Source: Bin5 sp965261695
GTDB lineage: Bacteria; Chloroflexota; Anaerolineae; Caldilineales; Caldilineaceae
Direction of reading: 5' to 3'
Assembly (NCBI GenBank): GCA_965261695.1
Contig: OZ253474.1
Location: 3,534,001-3,598,000 of the forward strand
Length of the DNA stretch: 64,000 nucleotides
The position numbers and the translations under genes are program-made. Position 1 is the stretch's first letter, and each line of letters starts with the position of its first letter. This document shows, one piece after another, positions 51,757 to 59,513 of this stretch. The notes under the pieces were generated by a model. That model was not told where the DNA came from and did not search any database. It saw only the letters and a program-made list of their open reading frames with translations.

Positions 51757-53478
51757 CTACGCTGGCGCGACCGACATCCGCTCGTAGGGAACGGTTACAT
51801 TGTACCCATACTCAAGGAATGGCACGCAGCCCTGGAGACGATTGTTGAAGACACACTGAAACCCGTTACGGTAGAGTGGGGCCCATTGCCAATTCTCCTG
51901 CATTATCAGCGCGAGTTCCCTGAACATCTCTACCGATTTCTCGGGGTCTTCCTCAGCCATTGCCGCCTGCCACGCCTCATCCAGCGCAGGGTTGCAGTAA
52001 CCATCCCAGTTGCGGCCCCCCTTGGTTTCGTGATCCCACCCGCAGCCGACGTGAGTGAACATTTCTTCGAATCGGGGTGTGAAGAACCAAGCCTCAAGGA
52101 CGATGTCGTAGTCCCCCCTAATAGGGAACACATCGACCCAGGAGCCTGCGTCTATGATTTTCCACTTGGTCTTGATGCCCACATCCGCGAGTCTCTCCTG
52201 TATTTCCAGGTGCATCGGAGAGGGATCGGCCCAGTACGCCCACTCCAGTTCCCGTTCGAAGTCCCAGCCGGCCTCCTCAAGGACCTCCCTGGCCTTCTGC
52301 GGGTTGTAGTCATACGTCTTCAACCCCTCCGGCGGTTCTCCTACCGGGCCGGGTACGTGTTCGAAGACGTAGCTGCTGGATCCGTGCAGACCGTAGTGTG
52401 TCTTTTCGAGGATTTCGTCCATGTCCAAGGCGTAGAGCGTGGCCTCGCATAGGGGGTGGACCATGTCACCAAGCCTGTCATTGTGGTAATCCATGGCGAA
52501 CAAGATGATGGTCGGCCTGTTGTAAGCGACGAGATTTGGGTGCTCGCCAAGGCGACTCCAGGCCTCCGCACCGCTGGCACCACCGGCCATGATCTCCTCA
52601 GCCTGCAAGGCAGCATCCATGGCCTCCCGGCTCAAGAACCGAAAAATGTACTTGTCCGCAACTGACCTGCCCCCCCACCAGTCCTCATTCGCGACCAGTT
52701 CAGCGTACTGTTCAGCGACGATCTCGTTCACCTTGAATGGGCCTGTGCCAATGGGTTTCATGGCCATGGGTTCGTACGTCCCAACCTTCTCCAGCGGGAC
52801 ATCCTTCCAGCCGTGCTTAGGGCACACATACCAGTAGCGCCCAAAAGAAACAGGACTCCCCCCGATCCCGTACGGGTCCGGCTTCTCAAACTCAAAGCGG
52901 ACGGTGTAGTCGTCGATTTTCTTGACTCCCTCGAGTTCATCGCCACCCTCCTCGTGGAGCCTTTCGGCCCCCTTCAGAGCGAAGTATTGTGACCCAAGGG
53001 TGGTCGTTACGTCCCTGTGGACCATGGCGTAATAGGTCCACACCACATCGTCAGCAGTCATGGGCACACCATCGTGCCACTTTACGTCCTTGCGCAAGTG
53101 GACGTTCCACACCCGATTCTTTTCCACCTCCTCGACCTTCTCAGCCAGTTGCAGGTGGAGCTCTCCGGGCGCAGGTGGTTCCATAGTTTCCACCCCCGGT
53201 CCCCACTCCATTGGACAGAAAAGACGTTCAAAGATCGGGTCAAACACCAATTTCTGGGCTGTGCCAGCGATTCTGCTGCTGAGCGGGTTGAAGCTGGGGT
53301 GGTTCCAAGACATCCCCAGGACAACCTCGATGCTTTCTTCGAGGGCCTCTTCCGCCGGCGCCTGGGCCGGTCCAGCCGCCGGCATACAGGCCGCCAAAGC
53401 GCTCGACGCCATCGCGCCGGCTGCCAACTTCAGAAAGGTACGTCGCGGGATATTCTGTCCGTTCAAGTGGACTTTCAT
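51757..53478 (-). CDS. ABC transporter substrate-binding lipoprotein, family 5 (peptide type)
   Basis: A 573-residue binding protein. Its leader has an R-R motif (IPRRTFLKLA), a hydrophobic segment and the lipobox LAAC, followed by MPAAGPAQAPAEEA. SBP_bac_5 features include VHLRKDVKWHDGVPMTADDVVWTY and YNPQKAREVLEEAGWD. The start ATG follows AAGGAG. It heads the nine-gene operon running down to 42732, so the ligand is probably a sugar- or amino-sugar-containing compound despite the peptide-type family; that is inference. Confidence 0.9.
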   Translation of the reverse strand: MKVHLNGQNIPRRTFLKLAAGAMASSALAACMPAAGPAQAPAEEALEESIEVVLGMSWNHPSFNPLSSRIAGTAQKLVFDPIFERLFCPMEWGPGVETMEPPAPGELHLQLAEKVEEVEKNRVWNVHLRKDVKWHDGVPMTADDVVWTYYAMVHRDVTTTLGSQYFALKGAERLHEEGGDELEGVKKIDDYTVRFEFEKPDPYGIGGSPVSFGRYWYVCPKHGWKDVPLEKVGTYEPMAMKPIGTGPFKVNEIVAEQYAELVANEDWWGGRSVADKYIFRFLSREAMDAALQAEEIMAGGASGAEAWSRLGEHPNLVAYNRPTIILFAMDYHNDRLGDMVHPLCEATLYALDMDEILEKTHYGLHGSSSYVFEHVPGPVGEPPEGLKTYDYNPQKAREVLEEAGWDFERELEWAYWADPSPMHLEIQERLADVGIKTKWKIIDAGSWVDVFPIRGDYDIVLEAWFFTPRFEEMFTHVGCGWDHETKGGRNWDGYCNPALDEAWQAAMAEEDPEKSVEMFRELALIMQENWQWAPLYRNGFQCVFNNRLQGCVPFLEYGYNVTVPYERMSVAPA

Positions 53479-54391
53479 CGGTTCGCTCCTTTCCTATGTC
53501 ACTGCTGATTTATGTCAGGCTCGTCTTCTAACAAGGGGAGTGGCCTATTGGGCAATAAAGCCGGTAAGGCTCAAGACCGAAACTTCTGCGTCCAGAGGTA
53601 CGTTGTTTTCGTGCCGCCACCTCCTTTCCTCTACCAACTGCCATCTTTGAGTAAGCAACTCTGTATGAATCCAGGGGGGCCGGTGTAGGGGTTGGCTCTG
53701 GCTGCGCAGTGCAGCCGAGCCAGTCCTATGGCACACTGCCCCTCAGATCTGGTTGAGCCAAAAAAGTTACTTCACTACCGTTCAGTGAACTTTCTCCAGT
53801 GATTTGAGTGTGTTTGGGCGCTGATGTGGACTGGGTAGCGTCAATTTGATTCGACTCTGAGCGGTTATGCTATATCTTACTGAAAGAGCTTACTGTGGCT
53901 CCCCCAGCTTAGTCAAACGAGTAAAATTGAAGCCGTCGGAACGCCCCGTCCTGCCTTCTCTTGCCATTTTCCCCGACGTATGCACGTCGTCAGCAGCGAT
54001 GCCACGCGCGGGCCGAAACCGCGCGCGCCCAGCGGTGGATTCGGCAATCGCGGACGACCTGCCTGACTTCCTCCACCCCTTGCACCTGCGCCACAACAAT
54101 GCCTTCGGCGCCCGCATCCGGCGCCGGCTTGACGAAGTGTGTGCAGTTGCCGGTTACGCGTACTTGCGCTGGCACTATCCGGGCACGTGCCGCCGGTAAA
54201 TGGCCTTTCAATGTGTCGGGGCTCATATTACTATGCTCCAAGTCGATCCAGAAGAAGCCAACTGCGTCGACCAGCGCATCAGTTGCCAGGGAGGGCACTC
54301 AGCGTAATCGCCGCTCCCAGAAAAACATGCCCCGCTCTCGGATCCTGTCGAAATATGGCAACTGCTTCACTCGCAAATACTCTCCTGTTTG
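53479..54391. other. intergenic region with a decayed aldolase
   Basis: 913 bases with no intact gene. The right third holds the frameshifted HpcH/HpaI remnant described separately. The part next to the binding-protein gene should hold its promoter, but no convincing -35/-10 pair on the minus strand was found. Confidence 0.6.
53985..54335 (-). pseudogene. HpcH/HpaI aldolase remnant, multiply frameshifted
   Basis: Three minus-strand frames carry successive pieces of one HpcH/HpaI aldolase. The first is FLGAAITLS (about 54301-54330). It is followed by LATDALVDAVGFFWIDLEHSN through DAGAEGIVVAQVQGVEEV and VRDCR, and finally NPPLGARGFGPRVAS in a third frame. The pieces run in the right order for the family but need at least two frame changes, and both ends are missing. 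It cannot be functional. The closest intact relative in the window is the 39966 aldolase. Confidence 0.7.
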
Positions 54392-55369
54392 TTATCGCTG
54401 CGTCGCGCGAATGTATTCTTCATCCACGGCGCTCATAGTTTCCAGGAAGCTTTTCCCTTCGAACAGCCGGACTAGCGGCACGTCTGCATCGGAGGGATGG
54501 ATTCCACCGTTCGTGTTCGGGCCCACCATTGTTCCTAGCAGTTGCCGGCGCACTGCGTTGCACCTAGCTAGCAATTCAGGTGAGTTCTCTATCCGATCCC
54601 CCAGCCGCTGCCACACCGGCGTGTAGACATACCACAGATTCTTCCGTCGAACGTTCGACGTGTTGCGCGGGACACAGTGCCACAGCGCGTTGTGAAACAG
54701 GACTGCATCGCCGGCTTCTACGGTCACCTGTCGCGCCCCCGGAACGTCGGCGTCGATCTGCTCGACCTGTTGGAACTTGGTAAATGAGGTGATCGTCAGG
54801 GCGTGCTCCATGCTCTGCGGCAACTTGGGAAAGCCGCTACGATGGCTGCCGGGTATGACCGTAAAGTTGCCCATATCAGGCTCGTCCAGGTCAGTCAGAA
54901 AGAAGCCGATCCGCGCCCATTGCAACGGAGTCAGTTCGTCTACGCTGGCAAAATAGTACGGCTTGGAGCCATCTTTATGCCACCGGTTGGCCGGTGTTGG
55001 GATCGGTGGGCGCACCATCGCCTCTGCCCAAGATAACTGAATCGCAGCGCCAATCAACTCGCATACGATGCCCAGATGGTTGGGATGGTCGATCAAGTTC
55101 AGGAAAGCCTCGCAGGGTTCACGGCGCAGTATTGTGCCGGCATTGCCCTGGTCAGATTGGAACAAGCCTTCAGTCGCCGCGTTTATGATGTTGACAACGT
55201 GGAGCAACGTGTTGGGATCGCGGCCTAGGCACTGCGACGCTTCATCCAGACGATCTACTTCAACGACGAGTTCTGCTACCTCCTGCGCTGAAAGAGCGTT
55301 TCTGATAATCAGATAGCCGTCTTCGTCCCACTGGTGTCTCTGTTCAGGCGACATGTGTTTGAATGTCAT
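54392..55369 (-). CDS. phytanoyl-CoA dioxygenase (PhyH) family protein
   Basis: A 325-residue dioxygenase with His131-x-Asp133 in NRWHKDGSK, distal His231 in ALWHCVPRN and Arg241/242 for 2-oxoglutarate. MGNFTVIPGSHRSGFPKLP is typical. The start is ATG 55369 or GTG 55378; the GTG has AAGGAG seven bases upstream and is a serious alternative. The family usually has about 300 residues; the C-terminal tail is slightly longer. The next gene upstream is a broken glycosidase, so it may have lost its original partner. Confidence 0.83.
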   Translation of the reverse strand: MTFKHMSPEQRHQWDEDGYLIIRNALSAQEVAELVVEVDRLDEASQCLGRDPNTLLHVVNIINAATEGLFQSDQGNAGTILRREPCEAFLNLIDHPNHLGIVCELIGAAIQLSWAEAMVRPPIPTPANRWHKDGSKPYYFASVDELTPLQWARIGFFLTDLDEPDMGNFTVIPGSHRSGFPKLPQSMEHALTITSFTKFQQVEQIDADVPGARQVTVEAGDAVLFHNALWHCVPRNTSNVRRKNLWYVYTPVWQRLGDRIENSPELLARCNAVRRQLLGTMVGPNTNGGIHPSDADVPLVRLFEGKSFLETMSAVDEEYIRATQR

Positions 55370-55464
55370 CGTTTCCACCAATTTGCTCCTTTGACAATAG
55401 ACTTGCTGCTGAAAAACTAGCCTGACCCTGGTTCTGAATTCTGGAGACCACAGAAAACCTTGCA

Positions 55465-56130
55465 TCAACTCTCTGCCACCAGCATTGTCTCTGGGTCGAA
55501 GGCCCCAAGCGCGTAAGCGATCAGATCCTGGGACAAGATGACCGCCACCGGATCGGCGTGGGAAACCGGCGCCAGGCGCCGGAACAGATTGAAGGTGTTG
55601 ACGAGCAACCGACCCTGCCTGTAGCGGAACTGGGCGATGGTCACGCCCGGTCCGTGCAACTTGGGATCGTCGGTGACCTGAAAGGTAATGCAGTGGCTGA
55701 AATAGCGGCCGATCATGTCGTGGTGTCGCTCAGGCTTCAGGCCAAAGATCGCCTGGGCCGGGAAGATCATGTGATAGAGCCATACCAGCGGGTTGCCCCT
55801 TGGCACGCGCCAACCAACACCGCTGCCCGAGCGAATGAACATCGATTCGGAGGCGCCGCCGATTTCCGACGCGAACTAGAGGCCGAACCTGGCTAGGTAA
55901 CTACGCGTGGCGGGGTCGGGGTCCATTCGCAGCACGGTGCCCCCGCCTGCCATGTAGGCTTCGACCTCGTCATCGATCGTCGTCACGATCGCCAGCCGGT
56001 TCTTGGGGTCGAGCCCGGCGTGGACGCGGAATGGTGAGCAGGGTCCCAATGACCATGACATGGTTCCCAAATGCCTATAGTCCTGCTGTTGCGGCATTCG
56101 TTGCCACGTCAAAAAAGAGATGGCCAGGGT
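55465..56130 (-). pseudogene. C-terminal remnant of a GH2-like glycosidase with internal TAG
   Basis: Two frame segments in the same register are split by one TAG at 55876-55878. The upstream piece ends LAIVTTIDDEVEAYMAGGGTVLRM then ARFGL. The downstream piece runs FASEIGGASES, GNPLVWLYHMIFPAQAIFGLK, RHHDMIGRYFSH and QFRYRQGRLLVNTFNL, ending LIAYALGAFDPET. This matches the C-terminal accessory domains of beta-galactosidase/mannosidase-like proteins. The catalytic domains are absent, since the PhyH gene stops just upstream at 56136. It is therefore a deletion remnant with a later nonsense mutation. Confidence 0.65.
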
Positions 56131-56135
56131 GTACT

Positions 56136-57380
56136 TCACTCGCCCCAACTGGCGATGAAATTTTCCATATCGAGATCGGCCGGCATCTCGTTGAAGTAGT
56201 ATCGCATTGGCTCTGAGAGGAAGCCAGGGGCAAAATTCTCCTCGTCTGCCTGGAGCTTGGCATCGAGCGTTTTGAAGCGTTCCCATAGTACCTGCGATTC
56301 CTCCTGCGAGAAACGCGCGGCGAACTGTGGCCCCCAGTTCAGGCTGTTTGGGTGCGCCCTCGTCACCCACCTACGCAGGTCCGCCGGGACATCCTCAAGA
56401 CGACGTCCCTTCAACCCGTTGACAGGGTCGGGGTGCTTCAGGAGATTGATAAGAATAACCGCCTTGGACAGGAAGACCGTTAGCAACAGCTTGCCCTCTT
56501 CACCGATCCCTGGTTGGAGCTTATCCAGGTTCTCACGGTAGGCTACGGCATCCTTCTGCATGGCGGCCCGCAGTGCTGATTCGGTGAGATCTTGCATCCG
56601 CCGGCTGCGCTCGGCCCAGCGCTGAAAAGTCGCTTGGGCTGCGCCACAAAGGTGCCTGGTGTAGCTCAAATCCTGGTAGCACGTCAAGATAGCATAATTT
56701 CCATGGATGGTACGCCGCAACTTGCTGCTGTAGTTGCTGCCCCAATGCAGAATGCCAGGGCTGATATACACCACACCGTCACCTGCTTTTAGCTCCGCCG
56801 CGACACCGCCCGGCAAGGGCGCCCGCGGATTCCCCAACATCATGCGGTTTTCTTCTTCGGTGTTCAGCCGATTGTGGCTACCCGGTATCACCCACAGCAC
56901 ATTGTCGTCGTAGAGTGCAATGTTCCATTGCAAATGTCTAGGCCCGTTTTCCAGCAGGTCCTTCAGGTAGCCCTCCAGGGGCGCGGTATCAATCGGATGG
57001 ATATCGCGGTGCCATTTGGCGGGTCCGTGGTCACGCCCTGGGCTGCACAGCAAGAACATCTCACTGTGGGCTGTTTCCGGCATGTTCAGCAGTTGGCTGC
57101 TGACACCGAGCGTGTTTTCGTGCAGCCAGAATTCTATAGCGCTGGCCGTCTCTTCGTCGATCAGTTCCGGGGTATCGTGGAGCCTCAGGCGCGGCTGGGG
57201 CGCGGTCTCCCAGACGCCACCTGGTGGATCACCGGGTTGGCGATCGCGCGCCCAGATCGCCTTCTGCCGTTCGACCAGGATTTCGTAGCTTGTGCGCAAC
57301 TCGTCCAGCTTGTCCGGCGGTATGACGTTGCGCAGGATAAGATACCCCTGCTCCAGAAACTGCTGGCGATTGATCTTCAT
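56136..57380 (-). CDS. phytanoyl-CoA dioxygenase family protein with long C-terminal extension
   Basis: A 414-residue protein, about 100 residues longer than its relatives here. The dioxygenase core holds His124-x-Asp126 in AKWHRDIHP, His212 in GILHWGSNYS and Arg222/223 in KLRRTIHGN; WVIPGSHNRLNTEEE lies between them. The extension (about 235-414) is helical and rich in charged residues, ending PMRYYFNEMPADLDMENF. The start ATG follows AAGGAGGC. A PhyH-type oxygenase with an added helical domain suggests a different substrate or partner. It is co-oriented with the alpha/beta hydrolase upstream. Confidence 0.82.
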   Translation of the reverse strand: MKINRQQFLEQGYLILRNVIPPDKLDELRTSYEILVERQKAIWARDRQPGDPPGGVWETAPQPRLRLHDTPELIDEETASAIEFWLHENTLGVSSQLLNMPETAHSEMFLLCSPGRDHGPAKWHRDIHPIDTAPLEGYLKDLLENGPRHLQWNIALYDDNVLWVIPGSHNRLNTEEENRMMLGNPRAPLPGGVAAELKAGDGVVYISPGILHWGSNYSSKLRRTIHGNYAILTCYQDLSYTRHLCGAAQATFQRWAERSRRMQDLTESALRAAMQKDAVAYRENLDKLQPGIGEEGKLLLTVFLSKAVILINLLKHPDPVNGLKGRRLEDVPADLRRWVTRAHPNSLNWGPQFAARFSQEESQVLWERFKTLDAKLQADEENFAPGFLSEPMRYYFNEMPADLDMENFIASWGE

Positions 57381-57483
57381 GCGTCCTGCCTCCTTAGTAA
57401 TTGTCCGTTTTCAATTCAGCGGTTTTGTTCGACAAATCAGTCTGAACTCGATTGAAATCGCTACGTTATTTGCGGACAGTAAC

Positions 57484-58578
57484 TTAATTCCTTGATCGTG
57501 CCGCTGCAACGACCTCTTGAACGGCATCGGCTACCAGATCAGGTTGCTTCAGAAGAATATCGCCAAACGTACTCTGTTCAGCGACCAGCGGCTCCCCACG
57601 CAATGGTTGCCCCAGAGTCGCCATATCGCGCTGCATCTCCTGCCAGACACGCTCCTCCTCCACGGCCAACTCGGCGTCGAGTCCATAAACCCGACCACCG
57701 GGGATTCCGTGCGTGACGACAAGCAACGGCACATCGGGCAGCCAGGACGAAACGCCCGGTGAGAGCCTCCGCACCTGCGCCCGGCTCTCCTGCAACATCG
57801 TCCGGCGATTTTCTGCGGCCATTGTAGCGTAGACCTGCGCATTGTAGACCCAGAACTCTTCAGCGCGCGCGCGTGTTTCGGGCGGCAGCAGGTCAAACTC
57901 CGCCGGGAATTCGATCTGCCCAGCAATGCCGAGTAGACGCAAGACGCCCAACCGGGCAAGCAGCCGGCGGCCAGCCAAGGCGTTGATGTTGGCGGCTTCA
58001 ACCCGGCTCACCGGTTCCGGCATATGGGTCTCATATTCCGGATGATCCGAATCAATCAGCACCAAGCCAGCGACATCGTCGGGGTGCAGCATGGCAAAAT
58101 GTTGCATGTACAACCCACCCAGCCCATGTCCGACCAGCACGTAGGGCGGTTCAATAAGGGCACGACCGAGCAGCGCGCGCAACTCGGTCACCATCTCCGA
58201 ACTGCTGCGTCGAGACGGGCTAGGGTCACTCCAACCATAGCCGGCGCGATCATACGTGCAGATGCGCGTGGACGTAGCGACCTCCGGCTGCCCCAGACTC
58301 CAATACAGCGAGCCGCCTTGAGGGGCAGCATCTACGATGACTGTTGGGCTGCCTTCGCCAGTACAGTGCAGATGCAGGCTGTACCCGCCAACATCAAACC
58401 GTGTGCCGGGGGGCGGATAGCGCTGGTAGACACGCGACTCGACGGCGCTTTCATATACGAAACCTATCGCCCCCAAGATCAGGAGCAACACAATCAGCCC
58501 GACAAGGATGCGTGTGATTTGCCGGCGCAACCGACCCCGATAGCGCGGTGCGTTAGTCTGCTGTGTCTGCCGCAGCAT
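57484..58578 (-). CDS. membrane-anchored alpha/beta-hydrolase-fold protein lacking Ser and His
   Basis: A protein of 364 residues from ATG 58578 (TTG 58584 is better spaced from GGAGG and may be the true start). A cytosolic Arg-rich tail and one helix (ILVGLIVLLLILGAIGF) anchor it. The outside domain has the hydrolase fold: VIVDAAPQGGSLYW, RICTYDRAGYGWSDPSP and a nucleophile elbow that reads VGHGLGG, with Gly where Ser is expected. The usual catalytic His position before xxQPDLV also appears changed (STFGDILLKQPDLV). I infer a non-catalytic binding or structural role. It lies between the IolE-like gene and a PhyH gene. Confidence 0.75.
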   Translation of the reverse strand: MLRQTQQTNAPRYRGRLRRQITRILVGLIVLLLILGAIGFVYESAVESRVYQRYPPPGTRFDVGGYSLHLHCTGEGSPTVIVDAAPQGGSLYWSLGQPEVATSTRICTYDRAGYGWSDPSPSRRSSSEMVTELRALLGRALIEPPYVLVGHGLGGLYMQHFAMLHPDDVAGLVLIDSDHPEYETHMPEPVSRVEAANINALAGRRLLARLGVLRLLGIAGQIEFPAEFDLLPPETRARAEEFWVYNAQVYATMAAENRRTMLQESRAQVRRLSPGVSSWLPDVPLLVVTHGIPGGRVYGLDAELAVEEERVWQEMQRDMATLGQPLRGEPLVAEQSTFGDILLKQPDLVADAVQEVVAAARSRN

Positions 58579-58623
58579 GTTCAATCCCAACCTCCGGTAT
58601 TACTTTGGCTTCAATGACTACAC

Positions 58624-59511
58624 CTATCCGAGGCCGATCTGCTTGAAGTAGGCGCGGGTCCGCTTGGCGATAGGCAATGGTCTGTCGAACGGTGCCGGGT
58701 ACATGTCCTGTTCCACGATCGCAAAGCTGTCGTAACTCAACTCGGCCAACAGGTCGCACAAGGCTGGGAAGTCCACGGCTCCCCGCCACGGCTCGCAGAA
58801 AAAACCCTGAGCGGTCGTGACTGCGATGGGGGTGTCTTTGCGCTCCACCTCTTTCTGCATCTCCGGATCGACGCTCTTGAAGTGAAGGTATTCAAGCCGC
58901 TCGTGGTGTTTTCGGATAAAGGCCACCGGATCACCGCCGCGGTAGGCGTGATGGCCGGTGTCCAGCGCCAGACCAATTAGCGCCGGGTCCGTATCGTCCA
59001 GGAGCTTCTCGATCTGGTGCTCGTACTCGACGTGCGTCTCGGCATGGGGATGGAAGACCGTGCGCAGGCCGAACTTCTGCATGGCGAGGCGCGCGATGGC
59101 GTGGCTCGTGTCGATCAGAATCTTCCAGGATTCCTCGTCGAGCGTAGTCGCCGCTACTGGTTTGCCGGTGTGCTGATCGGTATAGAGGTCATCGATCAGA
59201 ACGAGGAATTTGGCGTCCAGGCCGGCAAGTAACTCACCCAGGTCGAGAAGCATCTTCTCGATGTCAGGCCATGCTTTGGGATCTTCCAGGGCGGGCATAA
59301 TGACTCCGCCCGTCAACTCAAGATTGCGCTGGCCCAGTTCTCGCTGCAGCCTGCTGCGGTCGGTGGGAAGATAACCGTATGGGCCGAGCTCCGTCCACGC
59401 ATAGCCAGCCTCGGCGGCCTCGTCCAAATAGCGTGACCAGGGCGTCTGTTTGGGATCGCTGGCGAACGAAACGCCCCATGCGGCGGGCGCACTTCCAAGT
59501 TTGATATTCAT
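58624..59511 (-). CDS. sugar phosphate isomerase/epimerase, IolE-like TIM barrel
   Basis: A 295-residue paralog of the 5724 protein, starting at ATG 59511 two bases after the GH127-like stop. It shares LGPYGYLPTD, FHPHAETHVEYEHQIEKLL, DTGHHAYRGGDPVAF, YLHFKSVD and PAPFDRPLPIAKRTRAY. The first residues (KLGSAPAAWGVSFASD) also match IolE-like proteins. The metal ligands (Glu, His, Asp, His) are in place. Close coupling to the GH127-like gene suggests it converts the sugar released by that enzyme. Confidence 0.78.
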   Translation of the reverse strand: MNIKLGSAPAAWGVSFASDPKQTPWSRYLDEAAEAGYAWTELGPYGYLPTDRSRLQRELGQRNLELTGGVIMPALEDPKAWPDIEKMLLDLGELLAGLDAKFLVLIDDLYTDQHTGKPVAATTLDEESWKILIDTSHAIARLAMQKFGLRTVFHPHAETHVEYEHQIEKLLDDTDPALIGLALDTGHHAYRGGDPVAFIRKHHERLEYLHFKSVDPEMQKEVERKDTPIAVTTAQGFFCEPWRGAVDFPALCDLLAELSYDSFAIVEQDMYPAPFDRPLPIAKRTRAYFKQIGLG

Positions 59512-59513
59512 GC

